From: Acidihalobacter sp.
Lineage (GTDB): Bacteria; Pseudomonadota; Gammaproteobacteria; DSM-5130; Acidihalobacteraceae
Length of the DNA stretch: 64,000 nucleotides
Assembly: GCA_027013225.1 (NCBI GenBank)
Contig: JALUXU010000058.1
Coordinates: 62,001-126,000, forward strand
Direction: 5' to 3'
Shown: positions 1 to 8,719 of the stretch, in pieces
How positions within the stretch are numbered: position 1 is the stretch's first letter
How the letters are laid out: each line of letters opens with the position of its first letter
Notes under the pieces: model-generated
Seen by the model: the letters and a program-made list of their open reading frames with translations, nothing else
Databases searched by the model: none
Told to the model about the DNA's origin: nothing
Made by a program: the position numbers and the translations under genes

Positions 1-25
1 ATGACATACCCAGGAGTCGAAGATT

Positions 26-970
26 ATGATCATGCGAAGGTTCGTTAAGTTTTTGATGTTGAGCTTCTGTCTGGCGTTTGTGCTGAGCGCCCAGGCCGCA
101 GAAACCACGGTGCAGCCTTTCGTGCTCGCCTATATCAGCAATAGCGATTTCAAATCCACGGTCAAGACCGTCGAGCAGAAATTACAAAAGGGCGGTTTCA
201 AAATCGTAGGCGTATACAATCTCGATTTGAAAAAATTTCATCCCTACCAGGCAGCGACGGTCATCTGCGTGACCAGCCCGGCGTTGCTCGCGGCGGCGGC
301 GAGAACCTCTCACGGCGGATATGGCGCGGTGGAATCGGTGTCGGTGACGAAGACCGACGGCCAGATCCAGGTCGCCTACCTCAATCCCGTCTATTATTCC
401 TACGCCTATCGCATGCATGCCGATTTGCAGCCGGTGTTGGAGCATTTGGGCAAAACGCTGGGGATGGAGCAGGCCTTCGGTAAGAAAATGACGCCCAAGT
501 CGCTTGAAAACTATCACTACACCTTCGGCATGGAGTATTTCAATGAGCCTTTGCATTTGAAAACCTATGCCTCGCACGCGCAGGCGGTGGCGGCGGTCAG
601 GAAGAATCTGCAGGCCGGAAAGCAACACACCCGTTTCGTCTATGAGGTCAATGTACCCGGCACCGATCAAACCGTGTTCGGCGTGGGGCTGGACAATCCC
701 AACAACGGCAACGTGAACGACGCCCACATCATGCAGGTGGTGGATTTCAAGAAGCTCAAGGGCACCGCCTATCTGCCCTATCAGATTCTGGTGATGGGCA
801 ACAAGGTCGAGGCTTTGAACCTTCGTTTCCGGTTGGCGGTGTTTTTCCCGGGCTTGTCGATGATGGGGGGGCATTCCTTCATGTCGCTGATGTCCGCGCC
901 CGACGCGATCAAGAATGCCTTGACAAAAATGGCGGGCGGCAGCGTCTCCTCCGGTTTTTCGCTATTCTGA
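26..970 (+). CDS. Secreted protein, possibly DUF302-like (314 aa)
   Basis: The first 25 or so residues form a clear Sec signal peptide (positive MRRFVK, hydrophobic core, AQAAE cleavage region), so the product should be periplasmic or outer-membrane associated. The mature part seems to hold two related alpha/beta halves (FKSTVKTVEQKL... and HAQAVAAVRKNL...), reminiscent of DUF302 domains, but I cannot confirm the family. An AGGAGT ribosome binding site lies 9 nt before ATG 26; ATG 32 is an alternative start. The gene is followed at once by a strong terminator, so it ends its transcription unit. Function unknown. Confidence 0.75.
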   Translation: MIMRRFVKFLMLSFCLAFVLSAQAAETTVQPFVLAYISNSDFKSTVKTVEQKLQKGGFKIVGVYNLDLKKFHPYQAATVICVTSPALLAAAARTSHGGYGAVESVSVTKTDGQIQVAYLNPVYYSYAYRMHADLQPVLEHLGKTLGMEQAFGKKMTPKSLENYHYTFGMEYFNEPLHLKTYASHAQAVAAVRKNLQAGKQHTRFVYEVNVPGTDQTVFGVGLDNPNNGNVNDAHIMQVVDFKKLKGTAYLPYQILVMGNKVEALNLRFRLAVFFPGLSMMGGHSFMSLMSAPDAIKNALTKMAGGSVSSGFSLF

Positions 971-992
971 GAATTTACGGCGTAAATTTGTG

Positions 993-1018
993 ACCCCGGC
1001 TTGTCCGGGGTTTTTTTT
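993..1018 (+). terminator. Rho-independent terminator
   Basis: A GC stem CCCCGG/CCGGGG with a short CTTGT loop is followed by eight T residues, 23 nt after the stop codon of the secreted protein gene. This is a textbook intrinsic terminator. Confidence 0.9.
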
Positions 1019-1068
1019 GTCCCCATCTTTGGCGAGAATGCGGCAAATATCTTCAGGAGTCAGTTTTG

Positions 1069-1485
1069 ATGAAATCGATCAAAGTCACCAATCTGGGTGA
1101 AATCCGCAATGAGCTGAACAAGTACAAACGCGGCAAGAAATTTGACATACATCAGTTCAACCAGGTGGCGCGATTGGCATGGCTTGGCAAGATCGTAATG
1201 CATCCGCTGGACAGGGAAGATGCGGAGTGCAAGGCTTTTTTGCTCTATTGTGACTTTCCGGACGAGTTTCAGAATCATTTTCTGGACGTCGATCAGGATC
1301 TGGTAGGTCAGATGCATATCGTCGATGGCGAGCAGGCCGAAGCCCTGGCGCAGATTCTTCGCCAAGGGATCGAAGAGCGGGCCCAGTTGTATCAAGGATT
1401 GCGGCAAAGGGATTTCTATTTCGATCAATTTTACAAACCGCGCGACAAGAAGAAAAAAAACGAGACAGATGAAGCAGGAAACTGA
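1069..1485 (+). CDS. Hypothetical cytoplasmic protein (138 aa)
   Basis: No signal peptide or membrane segment. The protein is mixed alpha/beta with an acidic middle (LDREDAECKAF, LDVDQDLVGQM) and a highly charged Lys-rich tail (KPRDKKKKNE). An AGGAGT site lies 8 nt before ATG 1069; the TTG at 1066 in the ORF track is less likely. It ends 9 nt before the lipoate-ligase-like gene, so the two are almost certainly co-transcribed and may work together. I considered and rejected DsrC/TusE. I do not recognise the family. Confidence 0.7.
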   Translation: MKSIKVTNLGEIRNELNKYKRGKKFDIHQFNQVARLAWLGKIVMHPLDREDAECKAFLLYCDFPDEFQNHFLDVDQDLVGQMHIVDGEQAEALAQILRQGIEERAQLYQGLRQRDFYFDQFYKPRDKKKKNETDEAGN

Positions 1486-1494
1486 CGCGGAAAA

Positions 1495-2508
1495 ATGAAC
1501 GTGACGGGCCTGCGCCTGTTGCATCTGGGCCATGTTGACCCTTTTTATTTGCATGCCGCCTATTCAGGCTTGGCGGAATCGCTGCATGAGGATGACCCTG
1601 GCTGGTTGTTGTTGGCGCGCAGCGCACGCGGCCATGTGGCTCTCGGAGCCAGTCAGTATGCGGATGCGGAATTGGATATCGAAGCCTGCCGACGCTTGCA
1701 GACGCCGATCGTTCAGCGTCCCCTGGGCGGAGGCAGCGTATGGGTCGACAAACATCAACTATGCGTGTTCTTCATCGTCCCCCGCCGTGAAAGACAACAG
1801 GATTTCTTTTCACGTTGTCTGCGCGTTCTAAGGGCAATGTATAGCGAGTTGGGCGTTGCGGCAAAAGTGGTCCGCGATCAGGATATTTGGGCAGGGGGAT
1901 CAAAGCTGCTTGGCAGCGGCGGGGCTTCAATCGGCAAGGCGCAGGTGTTCGGGGCCAGTATTATCGAACTGTTCGCCGCCGAACAATTCGCCGCCTGTGT
2001 CACGGCGCCCAGTCAAGGCTATCGAGCGTGGCTGGAGACGTTGCTGCTAGATCACATGACCGATCTCGGGCGTCTCGGCGTCGAGGCCGAAGAGGAAAAA
2101 ATTGTCGATGCTCTCAAAAAAGCCTGTGAAAGCGAATGGCAGCTGTGCGCAGCCAAGGGCATCGAGGCGCCCGAACAGGCGGCGATAGACGCGGCCTTGA
2201 AGGAGCTGAAGGAACCGCTGGAAACAGGCGGCATACGGCGGATTCGCCATGGCATCAAGATCAATGCCCAAACCTATTTATTCGAGGATGCAGCGTCTCC
2301 ATGGATTCGTGTGGTCTGGCGGGCAGGCGCACTGGTAAGGAGCGATTCCCAAGATACGAAGATCCATGAGGTGCTCCATGGCATTCTTGAACAGCCTCTT
2401 TTGCCGGGGATGGTGATGCGCCAGGCATTGCAGCTGGGAATCGCGGAAAAAGAGGCGCGATCGTTGGATCAACGTATCGTGACTTTGGTACAGGATGCAG
2501 GCAAGTGA
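1495..2508 (+). CDS. Lipoate-protein ligase A-like protein
   Basis: A BPL/LplA-type catalytic domain covers about residues 30-210. The motif QRPLGGGSVWVD matches the family RRxxGGGxVxHD lipoyl/ATP loop, and DIWAGGSKLLGSGG supplies the invariant catalytic lysine context (family consensus DIxxxGxKIxGSA). A C-terminal accessory segment follows (about 240-337). The family activates lipoate with ATP and attaches it to a lysine of a carrier domain. No carrier protein, 2-oxoacid dehydrogenase or glycine cleavage gene lies nearby. LplA homologues of this kind accompany lipoate-binding proteins of the sHdr sulfur-oxidation pathway, so a dedicated sulfur role is plausible but inferred. It sits between two small unknown genes in one apparent operon. 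Confidence 0.8.
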   Translation: MNVTGLRLLHLGHVDPFYLHAAYSGLAESLHEDDPGWLLLARSARGHVALGASQYADAELDIEACRRLQTPIVQRPLGGGSVWVDKHQLCVFFIVPRRERQQDFFSRCLRVLRAMYSELGVAAKVVRDQDIWAGGSKLLGSGGASIGKAQVFGASIIELFAAEQFAACVTAPSQGYRAWLETLLLDHMTDLGRLGVEAEEEKIVDALKKACESEWQLCAAKGIEAPEQAAIDAALKELKEPLETGGIRRIRHGIKINAQTYLFEDAASPWIRVVWRAGALVRSDSQDTKIHEVLHGILEQPLLPGMVMRQALQLGIAEKEARSLDQRIVTLVQDAGK

Positions 2509-2529
2509 ACTGATACTGAATGGAGAGTG

Positions 2530-2922
2530 ATGACGATGACGGTACCCACGATAGCCGACAGACTGAAGCGGAAATATGTGGTGATGACTACGGATCAGGA
2601 GATGATCGATCGCCTGCGGGCCGCGGCGCCTGAGGAGTGGACGCAGGTGGTATGCACCGACCTTGAACAGCTCGGTGACTGGAACGAGGTCTTGCTCAAC
2701 CGTTTCTTGTTACTGGATCTGGATGAGTGGGAGGCATTCGATCCCATCGATGTGATCCGCATCTTGCGGATGCAATATCAAATCAATACGCCGGTATTTT
2801 GTTTCGGCGGAGATGAAGACATCCAGGACGAGATGCGGCTTGCACGTGCCGACCGGTTTTTTGACAGGGAAGAAATGATTGCGCGATTGCCGGAATTTAT
2901 CAGGCAATGCGACTGGGGGTGA
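2530..2922 (+). CDS. Hypothetical protein, receiver-like fold (130 aa)
   Basis: The alternating pattern (KYVVMTTDQEM, FLLLDLDEWEAFDPIDVIRILR, TPVFCFGGDED, ADRFFDREEM) resembles a degenerate response-regulator receiver domain: FLLLDLDEW sits where the phospho-acceptor Asp strand would be, and ADRFF where the conserved Lys strand would be, but that Lys is missing. No output domain is present. The start could be ATG 2530 or 2536; a GGAGAG site lies just upstream. It follows the lipoate ligase gene by about 20 nt and ends the operon before a hairpin terminator. Specific role unknown. Confidence 0.65.
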   Translation: MTMTVPTIADRLKRKYVVMTTDQEMIDRLRAAAPEEWTQVVCTDLEQLGDWNEVLLNRFLLLDLDEWEAFDPIDVIRILRMQYQINTPVFCFGGDEDIQDEMRLARADRFFDREEMIARLPEFIRQCDWG

Positions 2923-2931
2923 TAAATGAAA

Positions 2932-2957
2932 GCCGGCCCGTCAAAGGACGGGCCGGC
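2932..2957. terminator. Bidirectional hairpin terminator between convergent genes
   Basis: A perfect 11-bp stem GCCGGCCCGTC / GACGGGCCGGC with loop AAAG lies between the convergent ends of the flanking genes. The left flank is A-rich, giving a short U run when read from the minus strand. Confidence 0.7.
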
Positions 2958-2978
2958 AGGAGAGGGTATGGCTATTGT

Positions 2979-3296
2979 TTAGCCGATCCACTCGTGCTCG
3001 ACGACATCGATACGGATGTTCTGACGATAGGTTTCGCCATGGCCTTCAATCACCAGCTCGCCGATATGCGTATCGGCCTGTGGAAACTTGAATTTGCACT
3101 CGAAGGTTCCCGGTAATTGCACAGTGCTTTCACACAGGGTTTTACCATCGACAGTAAAACTTGCTTTGGCGCTGCCTTGACCGTCCAGCAAAGCCTGAAG
3201 ACGGAATTCCTTGTTGACCGGGCGACGGTAGACGTTTGGGTCCCGATTGGGGTTGTACTGCAGGTTGTTGAGTTTGACCAATTTGACCAGTTTCAT
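2979..3296 (-). CDS. Hypothetical small beta-rich protein (105 aa)
   Basis: Preceded by an excellent ribosome binding site (AGGAGG, 4-5 nt from ATG), so it is a real gene. There is no signal peptide. The sequence alternates short hydrophobic and polar strands (FRLQALLDG, AKASFTVDG, FECKFKF, GELVIEGHG, NIRIDVVEH), suggesting an immunoglobulin-like beta sandwich, with two cysteines (about residues 54 and 66). Length and fold resemble the sulfur-carrier SoxZ only superficially, and I do not see SoxZ sequence motifs. Transcribed alone, divergently from the unknown gene at 3495, with a 198-nt intergenic region between them. Confidence 0.65.
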   Translation of the reverse strand: MKLVKLVKLNNLQYNPNRDPNVYRRPVNKEFRLQALLDGQGSAKASFTVDGKTLCESTVQLPGTFECKFKFPQADTHIGELVIEGHGETYRQNIRIDVVEHEWIG

Positions 3297-3494
3297 GGGG
3301 CCTCCTGCTGATGTGGTTGGATGGTGTTTTCGATCACAGCCTGCTCACACTGACTAAATCACGCGCTGCCGTAAGCTGCGCTTCACAGCCGCACAAGAGC
3401 GTCTTATTCAGAAACGAGCAGACCCTCGTTAAGATTGAGTATGATATAAAGGATTAACTATACCACACCAGATTTATATTGAAATCAGAGCCCC

Positions 3495-3929
3495 ATGTCC
3501 ATACATGATTTAACTCCCTCAGCCATTGATGGCACGCTATACAAGCGCTTCAAATCGATTGATAAACGTATCGTCGATTTGGAAGCATCCGTACGCACCA
3601 CGCCGATAGCTGGCCTTGATTTGTCCGCTTTGGTGGAGAAGGCGATCGAAATCATCAATGAATTGATGCGTGCCTATGCCGAGGATGCTGGCAAGCCGAT
3701 GCCAAACACCGAAGATCCGCTGCAAGTATTCAAAGCCTTTGTGAAGGGCGACCCGAGCCTTAATGCAATCCGCGATAATGTGCGCGAGCTGGTGTATTAC
3801 AAAAACTGCCTGGCCGAGGGAAGAGAAGACGCGCTGCCCCGGAATCCGGCGCTGATGACCGCACATACGGCGCGTCACATTTATCTGTATTTGAGCAGCC
3901 GCTGCATTCAGGAAAAAAGATTCGATTGA
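3495..3929 (+). CDS. Hypothetical protein upstream of cbbQ (144 aa)
   Basis: A soluble, mostly helical protein with regular charged heptad-like stretches (YKRFKSIDKRIVDLEASV, LVEKAIEIINELMRAYAED). No recognisable motif. It lies 53 nt upstream of cbbQ on the same strand and probably opens that operon. The spacer has no obvious terminator, so co-transcription with CbbQ/CbbO is likely; it could be a partner or substrate adaptor of that machine, which is inference only. The upstream region contains AT-rich promoter-like sequence (TATGATATAAAG) but no clear -35. Confidence 0.6.
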   Translation: MSIHDLTPSAIDGTLYKRFKSIDKRIVDLEASVRTTPIAGLDLSALVEKAIEIINELMRAYAEDAGKPMPNTEDPLQVFKAFVKGDPSLNAIRDNVRELVYYKNCLAEGREDALPRNPALMTAHTARHIYLYLSSRCIQEKRFD

Positions 3930-3982
3930 AAGCCGCAGGGCGGTTTTTGCGCCCATGCTTTTAACATGAAGGAGAAATCATC

Positions 3983-4825
3983 ATGAATAATCCGACGCGT
4001 GGTGTCGAACACGACATCATCCAGCGACCTGATGGCGGTAAGGCGCCGTTTTACATTCCGCAGAAAGATGAGGTCGAAATCTTCCGCGCGGCCTGGACGA
4101 AACGCCTTCCGGTCATGCTCAAGGGACCGACCGGCTGCGGAAAGACCCGGTTTCTCGAGTTCATGGCCTATACCCTGCGCCAGCCATTGGTCACGGTGGC
4201 CTGTCATGAGGACTTGACCAGCTCCGATCTGGTGGGAAGATTTCTGCTCCAGGGCGATGAAACCATTTGGCAGGATGGGCCGCTGACCAAGGCGGTCAAG
4301 GAGGGCGCGATCTGTTATCTGGATGAAATCGTGGAAGCGCGCACCGATACCACGGTCATCATCCATCCATTGACCGACCATCGGCGTCAGTTGCCTCTAG
4401 ACAAGAAAAGCCAGATGATCGACGCCCATCCCGACTTCATGCTGGTTATCTCCTACAACCCCGGCTACCAGACCGCTCTCAAGGATCTGAAACCGTCCAC
4501 CAAGCAGCGCTTCATCGGTATCAATTTCGATTACCCCGACGAGGCGCTGGAACGCAAGATCGTGGCCGGCGAGTCGGGATGCCAGAAACCCGAGCTGGTG
4601 GAAAAGCTGGTCGCCGCTGGAAGGCGCGCCCGCGCACTCAAGGATCATGGCCTGGAAGAAGCGACCTCCACACGAGCCCTTTGTTATGCCGCCGAATTGA
4701 TGAGCGCCGGGCTGGCGCCTCTCGCCGCCGCGCGCGCGGCCATGATTTATCCATTGACCGATGATCCTGCCTTGGTCGAGGCATTGGAGGAAATCATAGA
4801 ATCCCATTTCGGTGAGGCGGCCTGA
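3983..4825 (+). CDS. cbbQ: CbbQ/NorQ-family MoxR AAA+ ATPase
   Basis: Single AAA+ domain with Walker A GPTGCGKT (residues 48-55), Walker B CYLDEI (about 111-116), and the family C-terminal helical CbbQ_C-like region. The length, 280 aa, is usual for the family. AAGGAG lies before the ATG. CbbQ hexamers work with CbbO as a RuBisCO activase; the sister NorQ/NorD pair matures nitric oxide reductase. No RuBisCO and no NO reductase gene is in the window, so the client cannot be read from context. The family call is secure; choosing CbbQ over NorQ rests on overall resemblance. Confidence 0.85.
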   Translation: MNNPTRGVEHDIIQRPDGGKAPFYIPQKDEVEIFRAAWTKRLPVMLKGPTGCGKTRFLEFMAYTLRQPLVTVACHEDLTSSDLVGRFLLQGDETIWQDGPLTKAVKEGAICYLDEIVEARTDTTVIIHPLTDHRRQLPLDKKSQMIDAHPDFMLVISYNPGYQTALKDLKPSTKQRFIGINFDYPDEALERKIVAGESGCQKPELVEKLVAAGRRARALKDHGLEEATSTRALCYAAELMSAGLAPLAAARAAMIYPLTDDPALVEALEEIIESHFGEAA

Positions 4826-4832
4826 ATTCTCT

Positions 4833-7361
4833 ATGAGCGAAAAAGAAGCATTGGTAGAAATCGAGGAGATACTGCAACAGCTCGATGCCATCAGTTTCGT
4901 CGCGCAACGGGATGCCCGCGAGGCGTTGCCGATGTTGGCCAAAGAATCTCCGGCGATCCGTCTCCAATGGCTTCGCGCCGCCAGAGATCTTTTTTTTCAT
5001 GATCGAGAAGCCGGTAAAGCGTTCATGCGCGCTACTCCATCCTTGTATGCCCTATGGGGCGATGTGCAGGTCTGGACGACGCAGGCGTTGGCGTTTGCGC
5101 GCTGGGTCAATTCCTGGCGGGCGCTGGAAGGCTTCATGGATCAGGCGGGCGATGTGTATGCCGAATTCGGCGAACATGGCGAGCGTCAGTGGTATGCATT
5201 GGGTATGCGCTGGTGCGAGCGAAGCGTAGAGGATGGCCGCGCTTATTTCTGCACTGATTACCGCAAGCTTGCCGATGATGAAGGAATCGATGGCATTGAG
5301 TCCTTGCTGGCGCCCGCCACGGCGCTGGCTGACAAATCGCGCCTTACTCTGAAGACTTACCTGCCGGGCGCGATGATCGCCCGCCGCGTGATTGGCACAC
5401 CCGGACTTAAAACATGGGCGCAACGCGGCGCCGATCTCATGCAAACCGGACGGGCTCGCGGTGAGGCCTATTTTCGATTGGAAAACGCCGAGGGCGTGCG
5501 CCATTTATTGGATGAATTGCCCGGTTATCGCCCACGCCGCCACAGCCGCTTTCTGCAACTGTTGCTGCTGGCCTGGTTCGATGAGGAAATTCCGCTGGCG
5601 GACAGCGATTGGCGGCCTGGACGCGGGCGGCCGGCTATGGAATGCGATGGGCGCAGTATTTTTATGCCCGCTGTGCTGAGCAATCGCGACGAAGCGGTTG
5701 TCGCCGCGTTGCACACCGCGGGCCATTTACGTTATGACACCTATGCTCTGGAGGAAATTGAGGCATTATTTGCTTATAGGGGAAGCGAGCACCCTCCTGT
5801 GGATGCGGATCAGCGCATCACCTGGCGGCCCCTGTTTGCGCCCTATGAAGCGCGCATGTTCCGTTTTCAGATATTGTTCGATCTGTGCGAGGATTTGCGT
5901 GTCGATGCCCGCTTGATCGCTTCCTTGCCGGGCTTTGCTAGCCGCTTGAGCCGTTTACTGGAAAGCACTCAACCGCCCGCCGGCGCCGCGGGCGCTTACT
6001 TCGAGTTTGCTTTTTCGCAATACCAGAAGTTGTTGCGCGGCGAAGCGCTGGACCCCCGTTTGGACCCCCTGTGTGACGAATCGGCGCGTTTGCTGGATGC
6101 ATATAAGGCGGCTGAGCTGCTGTTCGCCGACGAGCGTTTCACGCCCATAGATATCGACGCGCGCAGCGAAGCCTATTTGCCCGGCCATGGCGTGAATACC
6201 GGCCGCCCTGTCTATCCGCGTCGCCGTTATGACGAAATCCACGATGCGCCTCATGCGGATGCCTATGCAGGTAACAAGCAGACCAAGGACAAGCAAAAGG
6301 GCAAGACGCCACCTCATTCGCCTGAGCAACGCCAGAACGATCCCGATGCCGATATCAACCTGCCGCGTGAGAACACGAGCGGCACGGGAGGAAGGATAGG
6401 CGTTGGCATCCCAATGCCCTCGAAAGAAGTGCTAAACCGGGGAGCGACGCGGGCGGAAGGCGAGGGGATTGTGCCTTATCACGAATGGGATTATCGCGAG
6501 CAACGGTATTTGCACGACTGGGCGAAAGTCATCGAACGCACGCTCGATGACAGCAAACCCAAACGTGCGGCAAGGATACTCGAAAAACACGCAGGTGCGC
6601 TGAAGCGTCTGCGCGCCGTGCTTGAAATGCAAAAACCTGCGCGCTTGGCGCCGCAGCGACGCCAGCCTGAGGGTGAGGAGCTCGATATCGAGGCGACGAT
6701 TTCATATGTGGCCGACAAGCGCGCAGGGCTGTCACCGGAAGGTAATATCTATCGCCGCCGTGCTGTTCAGCATAGAGATACGGCGGTGTTGTTGCTGGCT
6801 GATATGTCCACCTCGATCATGGCCCGCCATCCTGGCGGCGATGGCAAAATCGTGGATCACATCCGCGCCGGGCTGATTCTGTTTTCAGAAGCATTGTCCA
6901 GCCTTGGCGACACGTATGCGATCACCGGTTTTGCCTCCAAGTACCATGACAATGTGAATTATTATGTCATCAAGGATTTCGACGAAAGCGGTGGGGCGGG
7001 TGTAAATGCCCGTCTGGCTGGGATCTCCGGACGTCTTGCCAGCCGCATGGGGGCGGCCATACGCCATTCGATCAAGCGTTTCGAAACCGTCGACGCGCGG
7101 CATCGCCTGCTCTTGCTGCTCACCGATGGCCGCCCCGCTGATTACGACGATGGCGGCGATCCCCGCTATCTCAACGAGGATACCCGCATCGCCATGAAAG
7201 AGGCTGTAGACGCCGGTGTGCATCCATTTTGCATCACTCTGGATCCGCGTGGCGGAGAGTATTTGCCGGCGATTTTCGGGCCCGGTCATTACACGGTCCT
7301 CGACCACATGGATGATCTTCCCGCCCGTCTGCCCGAAATCTATTTGAGGTTGCGGCGATGA
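4833..7361 (+). CDS. cbbO: CbbO/NorD-family VWA protein
   Basis: Large (842 aa) partner of CbbQ. The N-terminal two-thirds is helical (CbbO/NorD N-domain), followed by a low-complexity charged linker (KQTKDKQKGKTPPHSPEQRQND, about 480-510). The C-terminal von Willebrand A domain has an intact MIDAS: DMSTS (about 656-660) and TDGRPADYDD (about 763). In the characterised pair the VWA domain binds the client and CbbQ supplies ATP-driven remodelling. The start is uncertain: GTG 4812 overlaps cbbQ, ATG 4833 lies 8 nt after it, and neither has a strong RBS. The 3' end overlaps the deacetylase gene by 4 nt (ATGA). Confidence 0.85.
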   Translation: MSEKEALVEIEEILQQLDAISFVAQRDAREALPMLAKESPAIRLQWLRAARDLFFHDREAGKAFMRATPSLYALWGDVQVWTTQALAFARWVNSWRALEGFMDQAGDVYAEFGEHGERQWYALGMRWCERSVEDGRAYFCTDYRKLADDEGIDGIESLLAPATALADKSRLTLKTYLPGAMIARRVIGTPGLKTWAQRGADLMQTGRARGEAYFRLENAEGVRHLLDELPGYRPRRHSRFLQLLLLAWFDEEIPLADSDWRPGRGRPAMECDGRSIFMPAVLSNRDEAVVAALHTAGHLRYDTYALEEIEALFAYRGSEHPPVDADQRITWRPLFAPYEARMFRFQILFDLCEDLRVDARLIASLPGFASRLSRLLESTQPPAGAAGAYFEFAFSQYQKLLRGEALDPRLDPLCDESARLLDAYKAAELLFADERFTPIDIDARSEAYLPGHGVNTGRPVYPRRRYDEIHDAPHADAYAGNKQTKDKQKGKTPPHSPEQRQNDPDADINLPRENTSGTGGRIGVGIPMPSKEVLNRGATRAEGEGIVPYHEWDYREQRYLHDWAKVIERTLDDSKPKRAARILEKHAGALKRLRAVLEMQKPARLAPQRRQPEGEELDIEATISYVADKRAGLSPEGNIYRRRAVQHRDTAVLLLADMSTSIMARHPGGDGKIVDHIRAGLILFSEALSSLGDTYAITGFASKYHDNVNYYVIKDFDESGGAGVNARLAGISGRLASRMGAAIRHSIKRFETVDARHRLLLLLTDGRPADYDDGGDPRYLNEDTRIAMKEAVDAGVHPFCITLDPRGGEYLPAIFGPGHYTVLDHMDDLPARLPEIYLRLRR

Positions 7362-8593
7362 GTCGAGCCGTGCTTATCGCCGCGTCGCGCTACCGGCGGC
7401 ATAGCTACGGAAACAATCATCCCCTGGACATTCCCCGGGTTTCGCTTGCCGTCGACCTCATTCGTGCCTACGATGCTCTGGAGCCCGATGAGTATCTGGA
7501 ATCGCGCCGTGCCCTCACGAGCGAGCTGGAATGGTTTCATGCCCGCGACTATGTGCGCGCCATGCAGCGTTGTGAGGCCTTGGGCAAGGTGAGCGACAAA
7601 TACCGCCAGCGGCACAATATCGGCAATTACGAAAACCCCTGGTTTCATGATTTTTTCAGTACCCCCGCTACGGCTACCGGCGGCAGTATCCAGGCGGCCG
7701 AACAGGTGCTTGCCGGCCGGATGGCATTCAGCCCGGCAGGCGGAATGCATCATGCCTTGGCCGATCGCGCCCAGGGTTTTTGTTTTTTCAATGACACCGC
7801 ATTGGCCGTGAAGCGTCTGCGTAGGGAAGGCCTGCGGGTGCTCTATGTCGATATCGATGCCCACCATGGCGACGGGGTGGAAGTGGCGCTGCGCGAAGAC
7901 GATCAGGCATTCACCCTGTCCCTGCACATGGACAGCGCTTACGCCTATCCTTTCAGTGGAGGACGCATCGAGGATTGGGGGCCGCTCGCCAATGCCTTCA
8001 ATCTGCCCTTGCCAGTCGCTACCAATGACAGCGAATATCTCCATGCATTCTCCCGCGTATGGCCGGCCGTGCTTGAGGCTGTGCATCCCGAAGCCATCGT
8101 GTTGCAGGCCGGCACCGACCCGATCATGCCTGATCCATTGGGCAAATTCCGCCTCTCAACGCAAGCGTTTCTTAAAGTGGTCGCGCAACTGATCGCCGAT
8201 GCGCCCACGCATGCAGATGGGACGCCGAGGGTGGCCGTCACCGGAGGAGGCGGTTACCATCCGCTGGTGCTCGCCCGCGCCTGGGTGGGCGTGTGGGGGC
8301 TTTTGAGCAACCGCGAATTGAGCGAAACCTTGCCCCCTCAGGGGCGTGAATTGCTGGCGGCCGTTGAGTGGGGCGCGGACGAATTCGACGACGATGATGA
8401 AGAAGAGGAAATAGTACGCGCGGGCACGCCCTATGTTGAATTGCTCAAGAGGCGTATCGATCGCCCCCAGGAAGGCGAAATTCGGCCTGAAATAGACAAG
8501 CGCGTGGATGCGTTGCTGGACTTGCATCCCCGTTTGCGATCGCCTTTGCATGCCAAGGCGATGCCGGCCCGTTCGGCCTTTACCGCGGTTTAA
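7358..8593 (+). CDS. Histone deacetylase-fold (arginase/HDAC) hydrolase
   Basis: All active-site elements of zinc-dependent deacetylases are visible: the His-His dyad in GGMHHALADRAQGFCFFND (about 131), zinc ligands in DIDAHHGDG (about 166-168) and GTDPIMPDP (about 253), and the catalytic Tyr in GGGGYHP (about 300). It should therefore be an active amidohydrolase; bacterial members act on acetyl-lysine, acetylpolyamines or small amides. The end carries an acidic insert (DEFDDDDEEEE). The ATG overlaps the cbbO stop codon (ATGA), implying translational coupling to the CbbQ/CbbO machine. The substrate is unknown; deacetylation of the CbbO client is an attractive but untested idea. Confidence 0.85.
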   Translation: MSRAVLIAASRYRRHSYGNNHPLDIPRVSLAVDLIRAYDALEPDEYLESRRALTSELEWFHARDYVRAMQRCEALGKVSDKYRQRHNIGNYENPWFHDFFSTPATATGGSIQAAEQVLAGRMAFSPAGGMHHALADRAQGFCFFNDTALAVKRLRREGLRVLYVDIDAHHGDGVEVALREDDQAFTLSLHMDSAYAYPFSGGRIEDWGPLANAFNLPLPVATNDSEYLHAFSRVWPAVLEAVHPEAIVLQAGTDPIMPDPLGKFRLSTQAFLKVVAQLIADAPTHADGTPRVAVTGGGGYHPLVLARAWVGVWGLLSNRELSETLPPQGRELLAAVEWGADEFDDDDEEEEIVRAGTPYVELLKRRIDRPQEGEIRPEIDKRVDALLDLHPRLRSPLHAKAMPARSAFTAV

Positions 8594-8719
8594 TAGCAGT
8601 CTTCCGGATTTATATGATCTTAGCGAGGCGATTGGATATTCGAAGCGATTCTGGAGCGATGGAGAGCAAGCGATTTCTGATCAAATTGGCCTCAGAACGT
8701 GGATATTGGAACTTAGAGT

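Noticed and set aside
1069-1485. DsrC/TusE-like sulfur carrier
   Set aside because: The conserved C-terminal cysteine-containing arm of DsrC is absent; the C-terminus is a Lys/Glu tail.
2979-3296. SoxZ sulfur carrier
   Set aside because: Length and beta-rich character fit, but the sequence shows no SoxZ motifs, no SoxY is adjacent, and the cysteine pattern differs.
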